Source: JAUXFK01 sp034189035
GTDB taxonomy: Bacteria; Desulfobacterota; UBA8473
Reading direction: 5' to 3'
DNA: 8,782 bases
Assembly: GCA_034189035.1 (NCBI GenBank)
Contig: JAXHVA010000144.1
Span: 1-8,782 of the forward strand
Shown here: positions 1 through 5,903 of the stretch, piece after piece
Layout of the letters: every line of letters starts with the position of its first letter
Position numbering within the stretch: position 1 is the first letter of the stretch
Position numbers and translations under genes: made by a program
The notes under the pieces: model-generated
Databases searched by the model: none
Told to the model about the DNA's origin: nothing
The model's input: only the letters and a program-made list of their open reading frames with translations

Positions 1-170
1 ATTGCCGCTTTGTATCCAGAAAAACAGCTAAAGCCGAAGTGATAGACTACATCACCTTTTATAATGCTGACCGACTCCATTCGACTCTAGGATATCTGAG
101 TCCTATGGATTATGAAAAAATCCAATCCTTCAATGCTGCTTAATAAAGCGTCCGTTTTTACTTGACCACT
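1..170 (+). mobile_element. Right end of an IS3-family insertion sequence (truncated by window edge)
   Basis: This stretch contains the 3' end of an orfB-type transposase, followed by about 27 bp that look like the element tip. The tip, ending around TTGACCACT at 162-170, gives GTGGTCAAGTAAAAACGG when read inward. The left end lies outside the window, so the terminal inverted repeat cannot be verified and the exact last base is uncertain by a few positions. The tip overlaps the stop codon of the neighbouring minus-strand ATPase gene, so the insertion probably fixed the present end of that gene. Confidence 0.6.
3..143 (+). CDS. IS3-family transposase (orfB), C-terminal 46 residues, partial
   Basis: The frame is open from the window edge to a TAA at 141-143. 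The visible residues contain FYNADRLHSTLGYLSP followed by MDYEK. This is the strongly conserved tail of the IS3-family DDE integrase-like transposase (rve domain), normally about 270-290 residues long. The D, D and E catalytic residues would lie upstream and are not in the window, so activity cannot be judged. The family makes OrfAB by -1 frameshifting, and OrfB is the catalytic part. Nothing in the visible portion is broken. Confidence 0.8.
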   Translation, partial: CRFVSRKTAKAEVIDYITFYNADRLHSTLGYLSPMDYEKIQSFNAA

Positions 171-1029
171 AAACGATAACCTTTTTTCCTGTCAGCTTAA
201 TAAAAACATCCTCTAAATTACTCTTTCGTATAAGAGCATCTCTGTTCAATGAGGAGACAAACCGTGCTGCATCATTCCTATTCTTAAAAAATCTGGCCTG
301 AGAGCCATCGTCGTCGAGCATTTCCACTACAAAATCCCCTGTGATTTTCAAAAACTGCTCGGGTATATCTAAGGCAATCAGCCTTCCGTAATCGATGATT
401 CCTACCCTATGGCAGAGAATCTCTGCTTCTTCAATATAATGAGTAGTAAGAAAGATAGTCGCTCCTTCCTGATTTATTCTTCGAATAATGTCCCATATCT
501 TCCTCCTGGTTTGGGGATCCAGTCCAACCGTTGGTTCGTCGAGAAACAGCACTTTAGGCTCATGGAGTAGTGCCCTTGCGATCATAAGCCTCTTTTTCAT
601 CCCTTCGGAGAAGGTCTTAACAAGGCTTGACGCCCGATCAGAAAGTTGTACAAACTCCAGCATCTTTTCAATATGCACCTTCATTTTACCCCATTTCATC
701 CTATGGAGCATGCCGTGGAGCTTTAGATTTTCATATGCAGACAACTCCCCATCCACGTTGAGGTATTGAGGTACTACTCCTATACCACTTTTGGCTTTGA
801 CCGGTTCTTCTCCAACATTGAAACCAGAGACAAAGGCACGACCAGAAGAGGGCTTTGTCAAGGTAGTCAATATTCGGCAGGTCGTGGTCTTTCCTGCCCC
901 ATTAGGGCCTAAGAATCCGAAGATCTCTCCGTAGGTAATCTCCAAATCGAGATTGTCAACAGCAATGATATCCGCATATGCCTTGGTCAATGCCTCAATT
1001 TTGATAACGAATCTTGTATTTGTAGCCAT
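169..1029 (-). CDS. ABC-2 type exporter, ATP-binding protein (DrrA/NodI-like)
   Basis: This is a 286-residue cytoplasmic ATPase that would power the membrane protein encoded just upstream (1772-1041). Visible motifs are Walker A GPNGAGKTT (41-49), Q-loop Gln88, an ABC signature in variant form FSEGM (140-144), Walker B VLFLDEP (160-166), D-loop GLDP (169-172) and the switch His197 in TTH. A short C-terminal region ends in LEDVFIKLTG, the usual ending of the DrrA/NodI/CcmA-like group, which exports drugs, polysaccharides or lipids. Substrate is unknown. The ATG lies 11 bp after the permease stop and has no clear Shine-Dalgarno, which suggests translational coupling. The TAG stop (171-169) falls in the tip of the adjoining IS3 element, so the last few residues may have been altered by the insertion. 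Confidence 0.93.
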   Translation of the reverse strand: MATNTRFVIKIEALTKAYADIIAVDNLDLEITYGEIFGFLGPNGAGKTTTCRILTTLTKPSSGRAFVSGFNVGEEPVKAKSGIGVVPQYLNVDGELSAYENLKLHGMLHRMKWGKMKVHIEKMLEFVQLSDRASSLVKTFSEGMKKRLMIARALLHEPKVLFLDEPTVGLDPQTRRKIWDIIRRINQEGATIFLTTHYIEEAEILCHRVGIIDYGRLIALDIPEQFLKITGDFVVEMLDDDGSQARFFKNRNDAARFVSSLNRDALIRKSNLEDVFIKLTGKKVIV

Positions 1030-1040
1030 TGCATTTCATA

Positions 1041-1772
1041 TTAAAGACTTGTCTTTTTTACACAGGTTATTGCTCCCAGAAAGAAGAGAATGGAATAGAT
1101 TATCATAATGAAAAAGGAGATCATGGGGATGTCCATTCCGAGGGCTGCCGCCCGAATACATGAACTGGCATGGGTTAAGGGAAGAACCTGAGCTGTGAGA
1201 TAAGCCCATTCAGGGAACCTGGACAAAGGAAAAAATGTTCCGCAAAGAAACGACATGGGCACAATAAAAAAACCGTTAAAACTTGCCTGGTCAGCATGGG
1301 ATTTCACTACCATAGATGTGATTACTGCCGCAGAACCGAACATAAACGTATTGAAAATGACGGAGAGCACTAAGGCCCCGTTAACATTCAGTCTTAACCC
1401 GAATGCAAAAGCCAAAAGGAATATGATAGAGGATGCCAGCATCCCTCTGACCATTCCGCTTAAAACCTCTCCTAAAACAATTGAGCTCGAAGAGATAGGG
1501 GCAGTTTGAAACTCCTCAAAGGTCATCCAGTAAAAGCGCGAAATGTTTATATCCATTGCGATGTTGAAAGTATGACTCATCGAGGATAGGGCAATAAGCC
1601 CTGGAACCATAAACGTAAGATAATCTATCCCATCTACTTGCAGATTTCTTCCCATGCCCCAGCCAAACGCTATGAGAAAAAGAAGGGGGGATATCGCATA
1701 AGAAGCCATGACTCTTATTAACCTTCTTCTTAATATGACCATCTCTCTCCAAAATACCGCATACACCCCCAC
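1041..1772 (-). CDS. ABC-2 type exporter, permease protein
   Basis: This is an integral membrane protein of about 243 residues with roughly six hydrophobic segments, fitting the ABC2_membrane family (DrrB/NodJ-like). The late motif CGTFFPLSRFPEWA followed by LPLTHA is characteristic of that family. It should form the homodimeric pore driven by the downstream ATPase, exporting an unknown substrate. Start choice: an in-frame ATG at 1799-1797 has no ribosome binding site. A perfect AAGGAGG lies inside that extension, 6 bp before a GTG at 1772-1770, so the GTG start is preferred; the ATG version would add nine residues (MCNSSRRLI). The gene sits 66 bp after the cupin gene and 11 bp before the ATPase start, so the three probably form one transcript. 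Confidence 0.88.
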   Translation of the reverse strand: MGVYAVFWREMVILRRRLIRVMASYAISPLLFLIAFGWGMGRNLQVDGIDYLTFMVPGLIALSSMSHTFNIAMDINISRFYWMTFEEFQTAPISSSSIVLGEVLSGMVRGMLASSIIFLLAFAFGLRLNVNGALVLSVIFNTFMFGSAAVITSMVVKSHADQASFNGFFIVPMSFLCGTFFPLSRFPEWAYLTAQVLPLTHASSCIRAAALGMDIPMISFFIMIIYSILFFLGAITCVKKTSL

Positions 1773-1778
1773 GATCAG

Positions 1779-1785
1779 CCTCCTT
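1779..1785 (-). promoter_or_regulatory. Ribosome binding site deciding the permease start
   Basis: AAGGAGG on the minus strand lies 6 bp upstream of the GTG at 1772. It falls inside the longer ATG-started reading frame, which itself has no Shine-Dalgarno, and so argues for the shorter GTG-started protein. Confidence 0.6.
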
Positions 1786-1811
1786 GAGGAGTTACACATT
1801 CGATTTTATAC

Positions 1812-1821
1812 GTTTATAAAC
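1812..1821. repeat. Perfect 10-bp palindrome between cupin and permease genes
   Basis: GTTTATAAAC lies in the 66-bp gap between the cupin stop and the permease GTG. It could be an operator half-site pair or a weak hairpin, but a 10-bp A+T-rich palindrome is only mildly unlikely by chance, and no T-run follows it. Confidence 0.2.
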
Positions 1822-1838
1822 TATTTAATGACTGAAAT

Positions 1839-2174
1839 CTATAGATCCATACAACATATAACATCGAAGTCTTCATCTCCTGTATTTTTCATCCCATGGG
1901 CTTCGTTCTCATCTAAGAAAACAAAATCTCCAGGGCCAAGTTCCCTCTGTTTATCTTTGGTAAAGATTACTCCGTTCCCTCGTATAATATACTGTTCATG
2001 TATCTGAGCATGAGAGTGAAGAGGGATAATTCCTCCTTTTTTGATTGATACAAGCCGCATGGCAAATTTTTTAGCGCCTTCTTTCTCTGACATGAGCCAT
2101 TGTATGGCTACGTTTTTGACCCCCTCCATAAGTAATTGGTCTACTTTTACTTCTTTAGTTTTTCCAGCATACAT
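1839..2174 (-). CDS. Small single-domain cupin protein
   Basis: This 111-residue protein is one conserved beta-barrel cupin domain. Motif 1 gives metal ligands His53, His55 and Glu60 (HSH, then Gln-Ile-His-Glu, then a Gly-containing turn). Motif 2, starting GPGDFVFLDENEAHG, gives His93. Residues 1-45 form a short N-terminal lead containing the strand before motif 1. The set of three His and one Glu is that of a metal-binding cupin (Fe, Mn, Zn or Ni). Enzymes, sugar-binding proteins and sensors share it, so the function stays open. Start: the ATG at 2174 has GGAGGA 6 bp upstream. A longer frame back to 2231 lacks a ribosome site and runs through Asn/Lys-rich leader sequence. The gene leads a probable operon with the ABC exporter. 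Confidence 0.87.
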   Translation of the reverse strand: MYAGKTKEVKVDQLLMEGVKNVAIQWLMSEKEGAKKFAMRLVSIKKGGIIPLHSHAQIHEQYIIRGNGVIFTKDKQRELGPGDFVFLDENEAHGMKNTGDEDFDVICCMDL

Positions 2175-2202
2175 AGATTTTCCTCCGTTATTATTCTTTT
2201 TT

Positions 2203-2231
2203 AATACAAGGATTTCATTAGGTGTTCTCAA
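2203..2231 (-). promoter_or_regulatory. Candidate sigma-70 promoter for the cupin-ABC operon
   Basis: On the minus strand, TTGAGA (2231-2226) is separated by 17 bp from TGTATT (2208-2203). This would give a leader of about 20 nt before the cupin ATG, with the GGAGGA ribosome site inside it. The -10 matches consensus at only four of six positions. It lies at the edge of the decayed transposase fragment upstream. Confidence 0.35.
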
Positions 2232-2240
2232 ATATGCTTT

Positions 2241-2692
2241 TCAAAATATTTTTTTGTATTTATGGGGCCTTTTCTTTTTATTTTTTTCAATAATCAGTAA
2301 TTTCCCGTTAGGTATTTGCAAATGATTACCAGGAAAAGTTCTGCTGGAATTTTTTTGAATTTTCTGGAATACATAGGCGAACTGTTCAAGACCTCGGGTG
2401 TTAATGGCCTCAGTAAAGCTGCTCATTATTATGCCTTCCTTCGCGGCGATATTGGCACGGGCAAAATCATCTTCTTCGAGGACTTGAAGGAGGTGTTGTG
2501 CTGATGTGTGTTCTTCAAGGTGGAAGAATACCAATGATTTGAGTTCATCTTCGAAGGTCATCTATCTGTAAACGCCTGTTCCCTTTTGCTTTGAGTAGGG
2601 GCATTTCAATGATAGCATCATAAGCAGGTTGAATGGACTGATCAAAACGCAATGTATGTTTTTTGTCATAATGGATAACTTTTTTGCAGCAT
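2241..2692 (-). pseudogene. IS4-family-like transposase, N-terminal fragment with two frameshifts
   Basis: An ATG at 2692-2690 has AAGGAG 7 bp upstream, but its frame stops after eight codons. Removing one A from the A6 run (2680-2685) lets it continue as MLQKKVIHYDKKHTLRFD and on to RRLQIDD. Removing one C near 2553 joins IDDL to EDELKSLVFFHLEEHTSAQH, EAINTRGLEQFAYVFQ and so on. The restored protein resembles, from memory, the N-terminal part of IS4-family transposases that begin with an IDD...LKSLVF segment and an EAIN-RGLEQ segment before the first catalytic Asp. After about residue 130 the frame drifts into A+T-rich Lys/Asn codons, so the catalytic domain is absent. The uninterrupted frame starting MTFEDEL (2561-2241) is an artefact of these breaks, not an independent gene. 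Confidence 0.6.
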
Positions 2693-2734
2693 TTCGTAAC
2701 TCCTTGAATTAATCAGTCATTACGAACCATGCCG

Positions 2735-2768
2735 CTTGGCATATTACCAAACATCCGGTCTTAACTAA
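2735..2768 (+). repeat. IS630 terminal inverted repeat, left
   Basis: Reading inward it begins CTTGGCATATTACC and ends near GGTCTTAACTAA. It matches the reverse complement of 3856-3889 at about 24 of 34 positions, including the blocks CTTG, CATATTA, ACA and GGTC. It overlaps the end of the transposase frame. Confidence 0.65.
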
Positions 2769-3800
2769 ATTACGCATAAACGATGCAATCTGTCATTAGG
2801 TTTAATTCATAGTTTAAATTGATTCTCGACAGTGCCGACTAATTCTTCAATGAGTTCGAAGTAATAGTTATGAGTGCAGAGACGGCGAGTTAGCTTCAAA
2901 ACGCGTTCAATATGGTTTAGCTAAGGGCTGTAAGGTGGCAAAAAATCCAAACACAAGGAATTGTTGTGTCGACTTAACTATGGTGCCAATGCTTTAGCAT
3001 GATGCCAACGGTTATTATCGACAACAACAAACATTTTTCTCCCCTGCCGTTTTCTATGAATTATTTTTGAAAAGAACCTCTGAAACCTTTCAGGATTGAA
3101 TTTGTCGGCTCACTGGGTAGCCAGTAGGCCATCATTGCGAAGTATAGCCCCGAAGAAAGCTACGATTCTACGTTTCAGTGCGTGAAGAATTACATGATCG
3201 ATATCTTCGAGAAGCCCTCACATGTTGCACTATGATCCGAGCTGTTGAATATGACATTCATCCTCGAATCAGATGTCAATATCTTTTCGGCCTGCAAGTC
3301 GCTTAAGTTTTTTTATGTCTGAGCTGAGCTTCTTGGTCTGCCTTGGCAATAACTGGCCATGGTTTGCGTTGCCGAAATCCTAGGTGATGGAAGAAACGCC
3401 TACATTGACGTTCACCCAACTGGACACCATACTTTTTAAACAAATGATAGCTAAGAAGCTTACTGTCCCAGAGATTCTGAGAATAACCAAACTCCCGTGG
3501 AGAACAGCGCAAATCTACACAAGCCCCGTTACGGATATCTTCATTGATAAGGGAAGGACGACCTGGTCGTGGGGTCACTTCAAGCCCTGCAAAGCCACTT
3601 TTTTCAAATCTGCGCACCCAGTATTGAATAGTCCGTGGTCCATGGCCAAGAAGTTTAGCAACCTCCGGGCAACTAAGCCCAGAGCAAACAAGCAGAATGC
3701 CGTGAAGCCGGTGATTATATCGCGACTCTTCTGATCGCAAAATCTCCTGTTGCACAGCAATTCTCATGATCTTTGCATCCTTAACCTCAAGCTTGCGCAT
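2765..3800 (-). pseudogene. IS630-family transposase, degenerate
   Basis: The ATG at 3800 has AAAGGAGG 7 bp upstream. The first 165 codons are intact: an N-terminal winged-helix DNA-binding half containing EVAKLLGHGPRTIQYWVRRF and then TPRPGRPS. The frame ends at 3305-3303, just after an A7 run (3314-3308); the downstream frame is +1. It reads to the natural TAG at 2767-2765, giving about 345 codons in all, the normal family length. Catalytic residues remain: Asp in FEDE (3262-3260), Asp in VVVDNN (3019-3017), and Glu in NHIER (2908-2906), after DFLPPYSP. Seven in-frame stops interrupt this half, at 3271, 3232, 3220, 3112, 2980, 2923 and 2809 (first base, minus strand). Four fall where the family usually has Trp. 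It cannot make an active enzyme. Confidence 0.88.
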
Positions 3801-3855
3801 CGTAATACCTCCTTTCTGCTACATATACGATAGCAAAAAAGAATATTATACGCAA

Positions 3856-3889
3856 CTATTTATGACCAACTGTATAATAATATGTCAAG
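3856..3889 (-). repeat. IS630 terminal inverted repeat, right
   Basis: Reading inward on the minus strand it begins CTTGACATATTATT and ends near GGTCATAAATAG, the partner of 2735-2768. A TATAAT (minus strand, 3850-3845) just inside it could be the -10 of the transposase promoter. Confidence 0.65.
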
Positions 3890-4212
3890 TAAAAGATTTA
3901 CTTATTCTGCCTTTTTTGATACATACATATAATTATAGTAACAAAATTATTGATTAAATGCAGAAAAAATATCAGCCTATTTTACGTCGCATGCCCTCAC
4001 TTATTCCATTCCATTATATTGGAAAGTGGGCACAACGATTAAGATATCTTGAATAAAAAAAGTTCATGGGATTTTATTGTTGACTATTGTCATCCCTCTT
4101 TGATAACATCAGTATGAATCGCTCTTAATAAGAAACAATTAAAAGTTCATAATATATTTCCATGTCGACTGTATAACCTAACAAATCCTTTCTAGTCAAT
4201 TGGAGGTTTTTA
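3890..4212. other. Gene-free intergenic stretch between IS630 and the M50 protease gene
   Basis: I see no protein-coding frame with a ribosome site or family resemblance here. It holds a 7-bp perfect inverted repeat, AAGTAAA-aga-TTTACTT (3887-3903), straddling the IS630 boundary. It also holds a 5-bp inverted repeat, TTCCA-6 bp-TGGAA (4009-4024), without a T-run, and the candidate promoter at 4080-4107. Confidence 0.5.
4080..4107 (+). promoter_or_regulatory. Candidate promoter for the M50 protease gene
   Basis: TTGACT (4080-4085) and GATAAC (4102-4107) are separated by 16 bp. The -35 matches consensus at five of six positions and the -10 at four. It would give a leader of about 100 nt before the GTG start. 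Confidence 0.35.
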
Positions 4213-4833
4213 GTGGGGCTAATGAATCTGCTATTCAGGGATCCTGGGGCCTTTATCATTTTGGTTCCCCTTCTTTTATATTCCGTTATAATCCATGAAG
4301 TAGCTCATGGCTGGGTTGCTGAGAAGATGGGGGATCCTACTGCTCGTATGCTTGGAAGAATAACCCTTCATCCGATGAAACACCTGGATCCGATAGGATC
4401 TTTGATGGTTCTTATCTTTGGCTTTGGATGGGCAAAACCTGTCCCTGTTAACTTTTCAAATATGAGGGACTATCGTAAAGGAATGATATTGGTATCCTCT
4501 GCAGGTATCATAGGCAATATCATTGTAGCGTTTTTCTCACTTTTGATTATCCAGATGAACATCTTTTCTCCATCAGGGATAATGCCATTAATACTGAATG
4601 TACTTGCCCAAATAAACATCATATTGGCAGCACTCAATTTAATCCCGATTCCCCCTTTGGATGGTTCTAAAATCCTGATGGGGTTTGTTTCTAATCGGGC
4701 GCAGTACCAGTTGATGCAATTAGAACCCTATGGAATGTTTATCATAATTGGGCTGCTTTTCTTTGGGCTGTTGACTCCATTAATTATATTCTTTCAAGGA
4801 ATAATTGTAGGGATTATTTCTTTGATTCTATAA
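4213..4833 (+). CDS. Site-2 protease family (M50) intramembrane zinc metalloprotease, small form
   Basis: This 206-residue multi-pass membrane protein has the two hallmarks of intramembrane metalloproteases. One is HEVAH in the second hydrophobic segment (ligands His28 and His32, catalytic Glu29). The other is NLIPIPPLDG (142-151), which supplies the third ligand, Asp150. The GRIT-HP-K-DP-GS segment (48-63) is typical of the compact M50 group without a PDZ domain. Such proteases cut transmembrane segments of regulators or signal-peptide remnants. The natural substrate cannot be inferred here because neither neighbour is an anti-sigma factor. Start: GTG at 4213 has GGAGG 6 bp upstream; an ATG nine bases later is too far from it. 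The gene is likely monocistronic and converges on the PHP gene across a 99-bp gap in which I see no clear terminator. Confidence 0.92.
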   Translation: MGLMNLLFRDPGAFIILVPLLLYSVIIHEVAHGWVAEKMGDPTARMLGRITLHPMKHLDPIGSLMVLIFGFGWAKPVPVNFSNMRDYRKGMILVSSAGIIGNIIVAFFSLLIIQMNIFSPSGIMPLILNVLAQINIILAALNLIPIPPLDGSKILMGFVSNRAQYQLMQLEPYGMFIIIGLLFFGLLTPLIIFFQGIIVGIISLIL

Positions 4834-4932
4834 GAATACCAATGCAAAAGAAGGCTGCGCTGTAAAGAGTTATATTGTAAGAAGCAATGAAAGAGAAGCG
4901 TTAAGTTAGGCTGAACTAGAGCCATAGAGTTT

Positions 4933-5562
4933 CTAGGTGAGTTTAATCAGTGATTCCTTGCCCAGATCTAGTTCATCTAATATATCGTACGCCCACTGTA
5001 CCATCCCTATTTCTCTTTTAAAATGAGCGTCACTACTGATACTCAGTTTTACGCCCCCTTTGGCTATGCGTTCTACAATATTTTTCTCAGGAACTTTTCT
5101 GAAGCTGTTCAATTCAATGGCTACATCTCTTTCTAAGGCTGCATTTATTATTTCGTCCCAATCCGTATCATTGATATACCATGGGTGAGCGATGATATCT
5201 ATAGTATGGTCTTTTATGAGATTTGTTATAGCGTCGCGGAAAGTACCCCTGACCGGGCCATGATTCGAGATTAGGAGCAAATCGAGCTGATCTCTATATT
5301 TCATTACTTTATCGATTGTAGGTATCTCTGCTTCCAGCCCTGTAAGTATCTTTATTGTTGATTTTTCTTTTATCCGATTCGCCTCATGAATATACTCTTC
5401 AATCGTATTTTCATCTATTGTGAATATATTATTGCTAAAAGCATGATCAGTAAATGCGATGTATTCTAATCCTCTTTCTTCGGCTATCTTAACCACCTCT
5501 TGCATTGTACATTTTCCATCCGAAAATATTGTGTGAATATGCAAATCCATTTTAGGGATCAT
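4933..5562 (-). CDS. PHP-domain metal-dependent phosphoesterase
   Basis: This 209-residue cytoplasmic protein consists of one complete PHP domain (polymerase and histidinol phosphatase superfamily, a seven-stranded barrel with a trinuclear metal site). All nine expected ligands are visible: His8, His10 and Asp15 (DLHIHTIFSDG), His40 (FTDH), Glu77 (GLEAE), His101 (SNHG), His126 (AHPW), Asp178 and His180 (SSDAH). Relatives hydrolyse phosphate esters such as histidinol phosphate or short nucleotides. There are no histidine-pathway neighbours, so the substrate is unassigned. Start: ATG at 5562 is preceded by AAAAGG at suitable spacing. A TTG at 5580 would add six residues (after the initiator, LKGLS) and lacks a ribosome site. 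Transcription probably starts from the promoter at 5663-5635. Confidence 0.9.
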   Translation of the reverse strand: MIPKMDLHIHTIFSDGKCTMQEVVKIAEERGLEYIAFTDHAFSNNIFTIDENTIEEYIHEANRIKEKSTIKILTGLEAEIPTIDKVMKYRDQLDLLLISNHGPVRGTFRDAITNLIKDHTIDIIAHPWYINDTDWDEIINAALERDVAIELNSFRKVPEKNIVERIAKGGVKLSISSDAHFKREIGMVQWAYDILDELDLGKESLIKLT

Positions 5563-5634
5563 AGAAAGACCTTTTAGCAAGATAAGGTTTGTTTGCTATT
5601 TGAAACTCCAAAGAAAGTTTATCTCCTTTCTATT

Positions 5635-5663
5635 TTTGTATCACAGATAGTCTACTTAGTCAA
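5635..5663 (-). promoter_or_regulatory. Candidate sigma-70 promoter for the PHP gene
   Basis: On the minus strand, TTGACT (5663-5658) is followed after 17 bp by TACAAA (5640-5635). The predicted start is near 5628, giving a leader of about 65 nt. That leader contains an AAGGAGATAAAC that does not lead into the PHP frame. Confidence 0.45.
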
Positions 5664-5737
5664 ACATGGATGAACATTGATTTTTTGATTTTCTTTTTCT
5701 TGGCAGGAGAAATCGGTTTGGATAGTTTATTTTATGA

Positions 5738-5843
5738 GTGTCCATCCAGAAACACGCAATTTTCTTTAAAGGTCAAGGAATCGAAGGTTTTAATCTTGAG
5801 CTTGACAAAGATATTAGGCTCAATGGCATTTCAAGATGGACAC
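5738..5843. repeat. 106-bp MITE-like unit with terminal inverted repeats
   Basis: GTGTCCATC at 5738-5746 is the exact reverse complement of GATGGACAC at 5835-5843. Extending inward, 14 of 18 positions match (GTGTCCATCCAGAAACAC against GTGTCCATCTTGAAATGC). No transposase fits inside, so this is either a miniature non-autonomous element or the joined ends of a deleted IS. No target duplication is evident. A weak reading frame running through it from 5670 has no ribosome site and is probably not a gene. Confidence 0.5.
5802..5830 (+). promoter_or_regulatory. Possible promoter inside the MITE-like unit, facing the synthase-thiolase operon
   Basis: A perfect -35 hexamer TTGACA (5802-5807) is followed after 17 bp by a poor -10, GGCATT (5825-5830). 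It points at the downstream operon and is the best promoter-like match I see in the interval, but the weak -10 keeps this tentative. Confidence 0.25.
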
Positions 5844-5903
5844 AAGATAGGTTTAAGGGGTATTTTTTACTAAACATTTATTTTTGATAAAGGAGGCGAT
5901 ATT

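Larger units (their letters stand above)
2735..3889 (-). mobile_element. IS630-family insertion sequence, full length but inactivated
   Basis: This 1155-bp unit is bounded by imperfect 34-bp terminal inverted repeats (24 of 34 positions match by eye) and encodes one transposase pseudogene, a normal size for the family. IS630 elements insert at TA. A TA directly follows the right end (3890-3891), but CG precedes the left end, so the target duplication is not intact or the left boundary is off by a few bases. It sits immediately upstream of the IS4-like fragment, so one element may have inserted next to or into the other. Confidence 0.72.

Noticed and set aside
2241..2561. Stand-alone hypothetical protein starting MTFEDEL
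   Set aside because: It has no ribosome site, an upstream segment reads in homologous fashion after single-base corrections, and its 3' end is low-complexity Lys/Asn.
2765..3271. Possible TGA/TAG recoding (stop codons read as Trp, selenocysteine or pyrrolysine) in the IS630 transposase
   Set aside because: Intact genes here use TAG and TAA as stops and TGG for Trp. Both TGA and TAG occur in the broken frame, and a frameshift is also present, so decay is the simpler explanation.
3384..3734. 116-codon plus-strand frame opposite the IS630 transposase
   Set aside because: It is an antisense shadow of the transposase frame with no ribosome site or family resemblance.
2665..3866. Alternative IS630 ends at GTCATAA (2665-2671) and TTATGAC (3860-3866)
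   Set aside because: Only a short block matches; the 34-bp pair at 2735-2768 and 3856-3889 is far better.
3881..3903. Hairpin AAGTAAA-aga-TTTACTT as a transcription terminator
   Set aside because: The stem is almost entirely A/T, there is no following T-run, and no gene ends there; it straddles the IS630 boundary.
5670..5873. 67-codon plus-strand frame with a hydrophobic start (MNIDFLIFFFLAG)
   Set aside because: It has no ribosome site, runs straight through the MITE-like inverted repeat, and its composition is that of A+T-rich noncoding DNA.
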